Origin: Planctomycetota bacterium
GTDB lineage: Bacteria; Planctomycetota; UBA1135; GCA-002686595
Length of the DNA stretch: 43,831 nucleotides
Assembly (NCBI GenBank): GCA_028823395.1
Contig: JAPKBO010000006.1
Location: forward strand, 1-43,831
Direction of reading: 5' to 3'
The notes under the pieces were generated by a model. It did no database searches. It saw only the letters and a program-made list of their open reading frames with translations, and had not been told where the DNA came from. Positions within the stretch are counted from its first letter, which is position 1. Every line of letters starts with the position of its first letter. Shown piece after piece: positions 1 through 8,290 of this stretch. The position numbers and the translations under genes were made by a program.

Positions 1-1968
1 TCACTTCACCGCCTGGCTGGAAAACAGACTCCGCACGGAGCGAGAGACCCCATCGGCATCTAACCCCAGCTCCGTCAATTGCTCCTCGCGAGTCGTTTTG
101 TGCTCCAAGAACCGGTCGGGGATTCCCAAGACCTTGACGTGCATGAGCGAAAATCCTCCATGCACCGGCCGCATGCGACTGCAACTCTCGAGGACCGCAG
201 AGCCAAAGCCGCCGGCACGCTGGTGATCCTCAAGGGTCACGATGTATTTCATGGTGCGCGCGTGTTCGGCGAGCAGCTCTTCATCCAGCGGCTTGACCCA
301 GCGCGCATCCACCACAGTGATAGGTGTCCCTTGCGCCTCGAGAATTTGAGCTGCAGCCAGAGCCACCTCCACCATGGCACCAAGCGCCCACAAGGCCACC
401 TGCCCACCACTGCGCAGTACCTCAGCCTTGCCAGGCACCATTTCCCGCCGCTCCGCCTCGTGTACGGCTTCCTGCACGGGGCAGTTCCCCCGCGGGAAGC
501 GCAACGCCACGGGGCCATCCTGGGCCAGGGATGCGGCCAGCATGCGACGCATGTCCGTCTGATCACGGGGCGCACCAAGGGTCATGTTGGGCAGCACGCG
601 CAGGTAGGCTAGGTCAAAGACACCGTTGTGGGTGGGCCCGTCCTGTCCCACGGGACCAGCGCGATCCATGGCAAGCGTGACCGGCAACCCCTGCAGGGCA
701 ATCTCCTGAAAGACTTGGTCGTAACCGCGCTGCAAGAAGGTGGAGTAGATGGCCGCCACAGGTCGCAGACCCGAGCGCGCCATACCTGCAGACATAGCCA
801 GCAGGTGCTGCTCAGTGATCCCCGTATCGTGGAATCGGCCCGGGAAGCGCTCAGCAAACGCGGTGAGACCGGTACCCGAAGGCATGCCCGCCGTCAGGGC
901 CCGAATACGCACGTCACCCTCCGCCAGAGAGCACAGGGCCTGAGCAAAGGCCTTGGTGTAGGGCACAGGTTTAGGCTCAGAAGCCGCCGCTTGATCCTTG
1001 GAGGAAGCCTCGGCCTTGCCCGCGGGCGCGGAGGGTCCAACGGCATGGACCCGCTCCGGATGGTTCGGCGCTTTGGGATGCCCCTTGCCCTTCTCTGTCA
1101 GGCAATGCAAGACCACCACACCCTCCAATTGGCGTACACGCTCTAGGGCGCGCACAAGCCCATCCACATCGTGGCCGTCGATGGGTCCGACATAGGTCAC
1201 CCCAAGCTCTTCAAACACGTGACCGGGAACCACCGTGTGACGCATGACCTCGCCGATGTCGTCGATGGCCTTGTCCAGCCGAGGACCCACAACCGGAATG
1301 GCGTGGATCAAGTTCTTGGTCTCCTGGCCCGCGCGCTGCACCAGTCGGGCGGAACGGATGCGAGAGAGGTAGCGCGCCAAAGAGCCGACCGATTTGGAGA
1401 TCGACCACTCGTTGTCATTGAGAACCACGAGCATGCGACTGCCTAAAGCGCCCGCGTAATTCAAACCCTCAAAGGCTACGCCCGCTCCCAGGCTGGCATC
1501 GCCAATGACAGACACGACGTGGGGCGGGTCCTCTTCGAGGGCCGCTGCGGCCGCCATGCCGAGGCCCAATGAAATGGAGGTACCCGCATGCCCCGTATGG
1601 AACAGGTCGTACTCGGACTCAACCGGATTAGTGAATCCGCACAGACCTCCTGTGCGCCGCAGTTGAGCGAAACCTTCACGACGCCCGGTCAGGATCTTGT
1701 GCGGATAACACTGGTGACTCACGTCCCAGACCAGACGGTCGCGCCTGAAGTCGAACACTCGGTGCAGAGCCACCGTCAGCTCGACAACGCCCAGGTTGGA
1801 CCCCAAGTGACCACCGGTGTCCTGAACGCTCTGTAGGAGGAAGCCCCGCAACTCATCGCACAACCCGGGCAACTGCTCGGCCTCTAGGGCGCGCAGTGCA
1901 ACGGGTGACTGGACCTGATCCAGGAGCGGATAGGTGCCGTCAGGGAACTCTTTAGGAGGGGAGGACAT
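1..1968 (-). CDS. dxs: 1-deoxy-D-xylulose-5-phosphate synthase
   Basis: A 655-residue protein of normal family length that condenses pyruvate and glyceraldehyde 3-phosphate to DXP, the first step of the MEP isoprenoid pathway. Visible family blocks are GHLGSNLGVVELT, WDVSHQCYPHK, the thiamine-diphosphate region GDASLGAGVAFEGLN followed by NDNEWSIS, the DTGITEQH block with the catalytic Glu, and DRAGPVGQDGPTH in the pyrimidine-binding half. The usual GDG of the cofactor motif is GDA here, which I believe also occurs in other planctomycete-type enzymes. A low-complexity Ala/Ser/Lys linker separates the two halves. It is the last gene of a minus-strand xseB-ispA-dxs order, the same order as in E. 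coli. The stop codon lies at the very edge of the window. The ATG start is 69 bases after the ispA stop. Confidence 0.97.
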   Translation of the reverse strand: MSSPPKEFPDGTYPLLDQVQSPVALRALEAEQLPGLCDELRGFLLQSVQDTGGHLGSNLGVVELTVALHRVFDFRRDRLVWDVSHQCYPHKILTGRREGFAQLRRTGGLCGFTNPVESEYDLFHTGHAGTSISLGLGMAAAAALEEDPPHVVSVIGDASLGAGVAFEGLNYAGALGSRMLVVLNDNEWSISKSVGSLARYLSRIRSARLVQRAGQETKNLIHAIPVVGPRLDKAIDDIGEVMRHTVVPGHVFEELGVTYVGPIDGHDVDGLVRALERVRQLEGVVVLHCLTEKGKGHPKAPNHPERVHAVGPSAPAGKAEASSKDQAAASEPKPVPYTKAFAQALCSLAEGDVRIRALTAGMPSGTGLTAFAERFPGRFHDTGITEQHLLAMSAGMARSGLRPVAAIYSTFLQRGYDQVFQEIALQGLPVTLAMDRAGPVGQDGPTHNGVFDLAYLRVLPNMTLGAPRDQTDMRRMLAASLAQDGPVALRFPRGNCPVQEAVHEAERREMVPGKAEVLRSGGQVALWALGAMVEVALAAAQILEAQGTPITVVDARWVKPLDEELLAEHARTMKYIVTLEDHQRAGGFGSAVLESCSRMRPVHGGFSLMHVKVLGIPDRFLEHKTTREEQLTELGLDADGVSRSVRSLFSSQAVK

Positions 1969-2037
1969 GGCCGAATGGCCCCCATCATACCCCGTCCGCG
2001 CCTTACCTTCTGCACGTCAGGCTATGAACGCGGCGAC

Positions 2038-2934
2038 CTAGCGTGTGCGGTCGAGCAGATGGTCCACGAGAGCCAAGGCCAATCCCCCTTCAGGACAGCC
2101 CACCTCTAAAGCGGTTTCGCGGGTCTCCTGGGCTAGAGACCGGGCTTCTTCCCGGGCCCCATCGAGTCCTAGGGTGGCCACCAGGGTCGCCTTCTGGGCT
2201 GCCTCGTCCTTACCTGGAGTCTTGCCGAGCGTGCCCGCATCCCCCGTGACGTCGAGCAGGTCATCCACAGCTTGAAAGCAGAGGCCCAGGCCCCGTCCGT
2301 AGCGTGCCAAGCCCATGCGCTGCTCCGCGGTGGCGCCACCGGCCACGGCGCCAAGCTCCACCGCAGCAGCTATCAGGGCTGCGGTCTTGGAGGAATGGAT
2401 GCGTCGTACTTCGTCCACGGCGATCGCGTCACCCCGCCCGGTCGCGGCGAGATCTAGAGACTGCCCACCCACCATGCCTGCAGGACCTGCAGCATGCGCC
2501 AGGATCGCCACCGGCTCAGCGGAATGAGCCGTACGCGCCAGCCACTCGAAGGCCAGACTTTGCAGTCCATCCCCCACCAGCACAGCCTCGGCCTCACCGT
2601 AGACCTTATGCACCGTTGGCCGGTTCCGGCGCAGATCATCGTCATCCATGCACGGCAGGTCATCGTGCACGAGGCTATAGGTGTGCAGCATTTCAATGGC
2701 AACAGCAGATGGCGCGGCGTCTTCGTCCTGCCCGCCCATCTGGGCGCAGATCAAGCGCACGAGCGCCGGACGCAGTCGCTTGCCTGGACCCATCAGTGCA
2801 TAGCGCACGGCCTCGCTGTGGGCCGTGGGGCCCAAGTCCAAACTGGACAAAGCCTTCTCCATGTGGGCATCCGCCCAAATGCGCGTCTCCGCCAGCCAAT
2901 CCACGAGGAACGACTCTTCCACAGGAGAGCTCAT
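2038..2934 (-). CDS. ispA: Polyprenyl (farnesyl-type) diphosphate synthase
   Basis: A 298-residue trans-prenyltransferase that extends DMAPP/GPP with IPP, most likely to farnesyl diphosphate. The first Asp-rich motif DDLPCMDDDDLRRN (Mg-diphosphate binding) and the second motif QAVDDLLDVTGD are both intact, and GPGKRLRPAL near the N-terminus is the IPP-binding block. Its start overlaps the xseB stop by 4 bases (ATGA), implying translational coupling, and dxs follows downstream, so the operon joins DXP synthesis to chain elongation. Exact chain length cannot be read reliably, but the small, bacterial FPP-synthase-like form with a short first-Asp-rich-motif insertion favours C15. Confidence 0.93.
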   Translation of the reverse strand: MSSPVEESFLVDWLAETRIWADAHMEKALSSLDLGPTAHSEAVRYALMGPGKRLRPALVRLICAQMGGQDEDAAPSAVAIEMLHTYSLVHDDLPCMDDDDLRRNRPTVHKVYGEAEAVLVGDGLQSLAFEWLARTAHSAEPVAILAHAAGPAGMVGGQSLDLAATGRGDAIAVDEVRRIHSSKTAALIAAAVELGAVAGGATAEQRMGLARYGRGLGLCFQAVDDLLDVTGDAGTLGKTPGKDEAAQKATLVATLGLDGAREEARSLAQETRETALEVGCPEGGLALALVDHLLDRTR

Positions 2935-3212
2935 GCCTCTTCGGGGGTGTCCCCATCCACGTCAGGGTCTCCGGCGTAGGGTGTCAACTCGCCCTCCACC
3001 TGCTGGCCGAGCTCCTCAACCTGCCGGCGGTAACCCTCAAGGAGCTCCCGGCAACCGCCGAGCAACTCCACGCCCTCCCGGTAACGCTCAATCGCCGACT
3101 CGAGCCCAAGGCCGCCCTCCTCAAGGGACCCAACGATCTCCTCAAGGCGCTGGAGGCGGTCATCAAAGCTCGGGGCATCAGGCTCGGTCTTGCTGGACTT
3201 CTTGGGAGTCAT
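2931..3212 (-). CDS. xseB: Exodeoxyribonuclease VII small subunit
   Basis: A 93-residue protein starting at the ATG that reads MTPKKSSK. A longer reading frame extends upstream, but XseB is normally 70-90 residues and the extension is low-complexity, so I chose the internal ATG. The core, FDDRLQRLEEIVGSLEEGG followed by LESAIERYREGVELL, is the typical XseB two-helix coiled coil that binds the XseA large subunit in the single-strand nuclease. An acidic tail (GDPDVDGDTPEEA) follows. The gene overlaps ispA by 4 bases. xseA is not in this window. It is divergent from the TMTC-like gene, with a 50-base gap. Confidence 0.9.
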   Translation of the reverse strand: MTPKKSSKTEPDAPSFDDRLQRLEEIVGSLEEGGLGLESAIERYREGVELLGGCRELLEGYRRQVEELGQQVEGELTPYAGDPDVDGDTPEEA

Positions 3213-3262
3213 GGTCGCCAGTGTAACGCACCGCGCGGCCGCAGTCGCGCTATGCTCAGCCC

Positions 3263-4924
3263 GTGCCCCAAAGCCCCCTGATCCGATTGCTGCTCCTGAC
3301 CTGCTTGGCATGGAGTGGTGGACTTATCCGCGGTGGCTTCGCCCTTGACGACCTGGAAGTCCTGCGGAACAACCCCGTGGTACAAGGCGAGGTTCCGTGG
3401 CAAACGGCCTTTCAGCAGGACTACTGGGCTCATCAACCGGCCGGCGGGGCAGGCCACTTCAGGCCCCTGGCGACCCTCAGCCTGCGCTTGGATCACCAAC
3501 TCTGGGGCCTCGAGCCCTGGGGGTACCACCTCACGAATCTCATCCTCCATCTGTGCGTCGTCGCATTAGCTGGGTGCTTCCTCACGGGCTTGGGGCCCGG
3601 GAGTGGATCCTGCGCCTGGCTGGGCCTCTCGGTGTTCGCCCTCCATCCGGCCCTATGTGATTCAGTCATCTGGATTTCGGGACGTACCTCCATGCTCTCG
3701 GTCCTTCCCGGCCTAATCGGTGCGTACGCCCTATTGCGTCCGGGACCCCTTTGGCGCACCGCACTCATCGCAGGCCTGGCCCTTGGGGGATCGATCCTGG
3801 GCAAAGAGGATGGTGTACTTTTCGCTCTGCTCCTGCCCTTGGTGGCCGCTCGCTTTGGAGGTCGGCGCAGTGCGGGAGCCGCCGCCGTAGGTGCAGCTGT
3901 AGCGCTCGCCATTTGTGGCTGGCTACGGCACCAGGCCCTCGGTCAGTGGATGCCCGCCGCAACCCACGCCCCACTCGCAGGAGTCGCTGTTGCCGAACGT
4001 CTGCACCTGGGCGGCAGCGCGTTGTGGCGCCTCTTCGTCACCTTCCTCACTCCCTTCCGTACAAGTACGCCCCAAGCCGGCATGGACATGCTCGCCGCAA
4101 CCCCTCCCATCCTGGCATGGGCCAGCCTTCTCGTCCTCATGGGATCTTGCGCCACGGGGTTGTGCACCCTACTGCGAGGCTCCCATGCCATCCTCGGTGC
4201 GTCCCTTCTTCTGTCCGCGCTAGCTCTTGCGGTCCACGTACAACTCATTCCCAGCGGTGAGCTGTTTGGGCCCCGGTTTCTCTACCTGCCCCTGATCTTG
4301 GGGGTGATTCCCATGGACTTGGCACTTCGGCGGCTCCGGGACAAACATCCTTGGTTTAGACCCTGCCTTCTGATCCTTGCTCTGACTGCCGTGCCCCTGA
4401 CCTGGAACCAGGCCGGGACCTACGCCAGTCGGAGAAGCTATTGGGAGGCCGTACTGGAAGACCAACCCAACTCTCCACAGGCTTGGAACGCTTTGGGCAA
4501 CGCGGCCCTGGAAGAAGGCAACCCTGATGGCGCGCGACGTGCATGGGAGATGGCCGCCGGTCTGGCCCCCGATTACTCCAGACCGTGGACTAACCTGGGA
4601 GGCCAGGCTCTGAAAGAGGGACGGATTGCACAAGCACTCGATCATCTACAGCGGGCCACACGCCTCGGGCCCACCAACTCCGTGGCCTGGGCCAATCTCG
4701 GTAATGCCCTACTACGCAAGCCCGACCCGGCGGCTGCGGTAGGGGCCTATCGCAAGGCCACCGAACTCACGCCTTCGGTCGCAGCTCTTTGGCGCGGGCT
4801 GGCACGCGCCGAACATGCAAATGGTGAGATCACTGCCGCTAGGTCAGCACTCACAAGGGCACTCACGCTAAGCCCCCGCGACCCCCTCTCTCTGGATCTG
4901 GCTGAACGCTTGAGTGCAGACTAG
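3263..4924 (+). CDS. TMTC-like membrane protein with C-terminal TPR repeats (GT-C glycosyltransferase-like)
   Basis: A 553-residue protein from a GTG start. The first about 390 residues hold many hydrophobic segments and family-typical blocks: LDDLEVLRNNPVV in the first loop (an acidic DD as in GT-C enzymes), HFRPLATLSLRLDHQLW, YHLTNLILHL, SGRTSMLSVLPGL, and KEDGVLF. About four TPR units follow (residues about 400-545; for example AWNALGNAALEEGNPDGAR). This matches the bacterial relatives of eukaryotic TMTC O-mannosyltransferases. By analogy it would transfer a sugar from a lipid-linked donor on the outer face of the membrane, with the TPR part binding protein; substrate and activity are inferred. 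It converges on the OsmC-like gene with only 8 bases between the stops. Confidence 0.72.
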   Translation: MPQSPLIRLLLLTCLAWSGGLIRGGFALDDLEVLRNNPVVQGEVPWQTAFQQDYWAHQPAGGAGHFRPLATLSLRLDHQLWGLEPWGYHLTNLILHLCVVALAGCFLTGLGPGSGSCAWLGLSVFALHPALCDSVIWISGRTSMLSVLPGLIGAYALLRPGPLWRTALIAGLALGGSILGKEDGVLFALLLPLVAARFGGRRSAGAAAVGAAVALAICGWLRHQALGQWMPAATHAPLAGVAVAERLHLGGSALWRLFVTFLTPFRTSTPQAGMDMLAATPPILAWASLLVLMGSCATGLCTLLRGSHAILGASLLLSALALAVHVQLIPSGELFGPRFLYLPLILGVIPMDLALRRLRDKHPWFRPCLLILALTAVPLTWNQAGTYASRRSYWEAVLEDQPNSPQAWNALGNAALEEGNPDGARRAWEMAAGLAPDYSRPWTNLGGQALKEGRIAQALDHLQRATRLGPTNSVAWANLGNALLRKPDPAAAVGAYRKATELTPSVAALWRGLARAEHANGEITAARSALTRALTLSPRDPLSLDLAERLSAD

Positions 4925-4932
4925 GGCGCGGC

Positions 4933-5343
4933 TCAGGCACCCCACTCAAAGGTCACATCCATCGCCACGTTGCCGCCCAAGGTCGCGTGCACAGGGCACC
5001 CTAGCGCCGCCTTCTCCAAGGCCGCGCGGATCTTGTCGTCGGGCTGCAGGGGCACCCGGATCTGCACATCCAGACGTTCAATTCGGCGTGGCCCCTCGCT
5101 GGCCATGCCTTTAACCACCCGGGCGCTTGCCCCCTTTAGGTCGACGTCATGCCGCTCAGCTACGATCCCCATCAGGGTCAAGATGCAGCTTGCGAGAGCC
5201 GTGGCCACCAGATCTGTTGGGGAGAAACTCTCCCCCTTGCCCTGGTTATCCACCGGCGCGTCGGTGATCAGGGTCTGACCCGAGGGGCCGTGGCTTGCCT
5301 GTGTGCGCAGGGCACCTTGGTAGACGACATCAATTTGGACCAT
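4933..5343 (-). CDS. OsmC/Ohr-family peroxidase-like protein
   Basis: A 136-residue protein of OsmC-family length. The two conserved cysteines sit in family-typical contexts: ALASCILTLMGI on the long central helix, and ALGCPVHATL near the C-terminus. The N-terminal region SFSPTDLVATALASC is a hallmark of the YhfA/OsmC branch. Such proteins reduce organic hydroperoxides with a thiol pair. An AGGA lies 9 bases before the ATG. The gene is transcribed divergently from the SDR gene. I cannot tell OsmC from the less well characterised YhfA-type from sequence alone. Confidence 0.87.
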   Translation of the reverse strand: MVQIDVVYQGALRTQASHGPSGQTLITDAPVDNQGKGESFSPTDLVATALASCILTLMGIVAERHDVDLKGASARVVKGMASEGPRRIERLDVQIRVPLQPDDKIRAALEKAALGCPVHATLGGNVAMDVTFEWGA

Positions 5344-5416
5344 GGCTAATATTCCTGGTTGGAGAGTTGGTCGACGAAACTAGCACAGCCCAAGGGGCCA
5401 TGCGTACTGTGTACCC

Positions 5417-6157
5417 ATGAAGCTCAAGAACAATCCCCTAGCCCTCGTAACCGGTGCATCCGCTGGCATCGGGGAGGCAAGCGCCAGAGCCTTACACGCC
5501 GCAGGCGCGCAGGTCCTACTGGCCGCCCGACGAACCGATCGACTCCAAGCTCTCGCCGAAGAGCTACCCGGGTCGGAAACCGTACAACTTGACGTGCGCG
5601 ATGCCAGCGCAGTGCAGAAAGCCCTCCAGGATCGGGCTATCGATATCGCCGTATTGAACGCTGGACTGGCGCGTGGGGCGGGACCGATTCAAGAGGGCGA
5701 TCCGGCGGACTGGGACGAAATGCTCGATACCAACGTGAAGGGAGTGCTGCACTGTGCCCGCGCCGTCCTGCCGGGCATGCTTGACCGAAAACGGGGGGAC
5801 ATGGTGCTCCTGGGTTCGGTCGCCGGGCGCCAGGTCTACCCCGGTGGCAACGTCTACAATGCCAGCAAATTTGCCGTGCACGCGCTCTACCAGGCCCTTC
5901 GGCTGGATGCTGGCGGGCGCGGGGTGCGCTTCACCACCCTGGATCCGGGCATGGTTCAGACAGAATTCGCAGAGGTTCGCTACCGGGGTGACAAAGACCA
6001 AGCCAAGGCGGTGTACGACGGCATGCAACCCTTGGCCCCGGAGGACGTGGCGGATGCCCTGGTCTATGCGGTCACACGCCCGGCCCACGTCAACGTGGGC
6101 GAGATCGTGCTTTGGCCCACCTGCCAGAGCAGCACACGGGACGTGGCCCGCACCTAG
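5417..6157 (+). CDS. Short-chain dehydrogenase/reductase (classical SDR)
   Basis: A 246-residue NAD(P)-dependent oxidoreductase. The Rossmann glycine motif TGASAGIGEASA lies near the N-terminus, LAARRTDRL suggests NADP preference (basic residues after strand 2), NAGLARGAG is the NAG motif, GSVAGR carries the catalytic Ser, and Tyr147-x3-Lys151 (YNASK) completes the catalytic set. The pattern resembles the YdfG/serine 3-dehydrogenase-like branch, but the substrate cannot be assigned. The C-terminus ENIV-type segment here reads NVGEIVLWPT, typical of that branch. It is followed by the S1 gene 35 bases downstream in the same direction. Confidence 0.9.
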   Translation: MKLKNNPLALVTGASAGIGEASARALHAAGAQVLLAARRTDRLQALAEELPGSETVQLDVRDASAVQKALQDRAIDIAVLNAGLARGAGPIQEGDPADWDEMLDTNVKGVLHCARAVLPGMLDRKRGDMVLLGSVAGRQVYPGGNVYNASKFAVHALYQALRLDAGGRGVRFTTLDPGMVQTEFAEVRYRGDKDQAKAVYDGMQPLAPEDVADALVYAVTRPAHVNVGEIVLWPTCQSSTRDVART

Positions 6158-6192
6158 CGCCCCGAAGCTCCAGCGCGGATAATTCTCGACCC

Positions 6193-7416
6193 ATGAGTGC
6201 ACCCCAAGAAAACTCCCTCGACCGCGAGATCGCAGCCGCCCTGGACGGCGTCGACCTTCAAGACCTGGGCTCAGATACCGATTCTGCCCCGGCTACAGGT
6301 CAGGGTAGCGACAAGCTATGGCCTGGCGTCGTGACGGGAATCAGCGGTGACGACGTCATCGTTGAGCTGGGGCCCCGCATGCAAGGTGTCTGCTCCCTAC
6401 GTGAATTCGAAGCCCCCCCTGCTGTGGGTGCCAGCTTGCGATTCGCCATGCGCGGGCGGGAAGACGACCTTTGGGTACTGTCCATCCAGGCCGCCAAGGA
6501 GGTCACCGCATGGGAGAGCCTGGAACTCGGCTCCCACGTGAAAGCGCGTGTTAGTGGCCAGAACCAGGGCGGCCTTGAACTGCGCATCGGCAATAATGAA
6601 GCGTTCATGCCCGCCAGTCAGGTCTCCCTGAACCGCGACCTGGACCCCTCAACACTCATAGGGCAGACCCTCACCTGCGAAGTGGTCGAGCTCGACCGCA
6701 ACCGCAAGCGTTGCGTGATTTCCCGCCGTCGGGTGGAGGAAAGTGAGCGCAGCCATGCCATGCAGGAGAGTATCGGCAAGCTACACACGAACATGGTCCT
6801 CAAGGGCAAGGTCACACGGCTCGAGTCCTTCGGGGCCTTCGTGGATCTGGGTAACGGACTCGAAGGGCTGATGCACGTCTCCAACATCTCGCGCAAGCGC
6901 GTGGAAAACCCCGCCGACCTCCTCGCCCCAGGCCAGGAGATCGAGGTGAAGGTTTTGGAAATCAAAGATGGCGGTAAGCGTATCGGCCTGGGGATGAAGC
7001 AACTCGAGCCCGACCCCTGGGACCAGGTGCCCAGTCGCTACCCCGCCGAGAGGCAGGTCACCGGCAAAATCACACGCCTGATGGACTTCGGTGCGTTCGT
7101 GGAACTGGAACCTGGACTAGAAGGCCTGCTGCACGTCTCCCAACTTGGAACCGAGAGGGTTCGGCGGGCCAGTGACGTCCTAACGGAGGGCGAGGAGGTC
7201 ACCGTACGCATCGTCAACGTGGACCCCGGCGCCCGGCGCATCGCCCTCTCTCGCTTGGATGTTCGAGGAGCCATCATCGGGTCGGAAGACGCCGTCGATG
7301 CGGACGTCATTGAAGAGGCGCTAGCCAAGCCCGAGGCAGGCAACCTCGGAACAAACCTCGGGTCCCTGTTCAAGCAAGCCATGCAGAAAGGTGGCGAAGG
7401 CCCCGGCGACGCTTAG
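6193..7416 (+). CDS. S1 RNA-binding domain protein (ribosomal S1-like, four repeats)
   Basis: A 407-residue protein with four S1 OB-fold repeats. Repeat 1 (about 43-100) is degenerate, repeat 2 spans about 111-180, repeat 3 about 201-271 (KGKVTRLESFGAFVDLGNG), and repeat 4 about 289-358 (TGKITRLMDFGAFVELEPG). The acidic N-terminus and long C-terminal tail lack known domains. E. coli S1 has six repeats, so this is either a short S1 or a paralogue acting on mRNA binding or translation. I chose the ATG at 6193 because upstream in-frame sequence is the SDR coding region in another frame. Its stop overlaps the panB stop by 4 bases, in convergent orientation. Confidence 0.88.
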   Translation: MSAPQENSLDREIAAALDGVDLQDLGSDTDSAPATGQGSDKLWPGVVTGISGDDVIVELGPRMQGVCSLREFEAPPAVGASLRFAMRGREDDLWVLSIQAAKEVTAWESLELGSHVKARVSGQNQGGLELRIGNNEAFMPASQVSLNRDLDPSTLIGQTLTCEVVELDRNRKRCVISRRRVEESERSHAMQESIGKLHTNMVLKGKVTRLESFGAFVDLGNGLEGLMHVSNISRKRVENPADLLAPGQEIEVKVLEIKDGGKRIGLGMKQLEPDPWDQVPSRYPAERQVTGKITRLMDFGAFVELEPGLEGLLHVSQLGTERVRRASDVLTEGEEVTVRIVNVDPGARRIALSRLDVRGAIIGSEDAVDADVIEEALAKPEAGNLGTNLGSLFKQAMQKGGEGPGDA

Positions 7417-8264
7417 TAGCTCTCGCCTTCGGTGGGGAATTCCCCCGAGCGCACATCACCAAGGTAGTGCTCAAAAGCCTCTACCATGTCGTCCGCCATG
7501 GACGCATAGCGCCGCACGAACCTCGGACTAAAACGTGTGCAGATACCCAGCATGTCATGGGTAACAAGGATCTGGCCGTCACAGCCCTCTCCGGCCCCAA
7601 TGCCAATCACGGGGACAGAAACGGACGCGGAAACCTCGCGCGCCAGCTCGCTGGGAACTTTCTCAAGAACGATAGAGAAAGCACCAGCCTCTTCAAGGCG
7701 CTTCGCGTCCTTGCGTAACTCCCGCGCTTCATCCTCGCCGCGCGCACGCACCTGATAGGTGCCGTACTTGTGAATGGACTGAGGCATCAGACCCAAATGG
7801 CCCATGACAGGAATGCCTGCAGCCACTATGCGCTGCACAGTACCGCACACACTCTCCCCGCCCTCCAACTTGACGGCCTCCACCCCACCTTCCTTAACCA
7901 TTCGGCCGGCGTTGCGCAGAGCCTCGTCTGAGTTCACCTGATAGGACATGAAGGGCAAATCCCCCACGACCAGGGCCCGCTTGACACCGCGCCGCACAAG
8001 TGAGCTGTGGTAGACCATGTGTTCCATGGTGACGGTGACCGTCGTATCGAGCCCTTGCACCACGGTCGATACCGAATCGCCCACAAGGATCAAATCGATT
8101 CCGGCCGAATCCAAGAGGCGCGCCATGACCTGGTCGTAGGCGGTCAGGCACGCGATGCGCTGGCCACGTTCCTTCATGAGACCCAGGCGGCGGGTCGTGA
8201 CCTTGTTGCGGCTCAGATCCTGTGACTCTTCGCCTTCGAGGGGTTCGTCGGGGGTTTGGCTCAT
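7413..8264 (-). CDS. panB: 3-methyl-2-oxobutanoate hydroxymethyltransferase
   Basis: A 283-residue (beta/alpha)8 enzyme that transfers a hydroxymethyl group from 5,10-methylene-THF to 2-oxoisovalerate, giving ketopantoate for pantothenate and CoA. Family blocks are LTAYDQVMARLLDSAGID, the Mg ligand region VGDSVSTVVQG, KLEGG, PVMGHLGLMPQS, the catalytic Glu in VLEKVPSELA, and PVIGIGAGEGCDGQILVTHD. An N-terminal acidic extension of about 20 residues precedes the core. No panC or panD is nearby. The COG2509 flavoprotein gene lies upstream on the same strand with only 26 bases between, so they may share a transcript. Confidence 0.96.
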   Translation of the reverse strand: MSQTPDEPLEGEESQDLSRNKVTTRRLGLMKERGQRIACLTAYDQVMARLLDSAGIDLILVGDSVSTVVQGLDTTVTVTMEHMVYHSSLVRRGVKRALVVGDLPFMSYQVNSDEALRNAGRMVKEGGVEAVKLEGGESVCGTVQRIVAAGIPVMGHLGLMPQSIHKYGTYQVRARGEDEARELRKDAKRLEEAGAFSIVLEKVPSELAREVSASVSVPVIGIGAGEGCDGQILVTHDMLGICTRFSPRFVRRYASMADDMVEAFEHYLGDVRSGEFPTEGESY

Positions 8265-8290
8265 GGTGGGACTCTCGTGTCGTAATCAGT

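Noticed and set aside
2304-3281. Long plus-strand open frame of 325 codons over ispA/xseB
   Set aside because: It is antisense to well-recognised genes; its product is Pro/Arg-rich and low-complexity, typical of GC-rich shadow frames.
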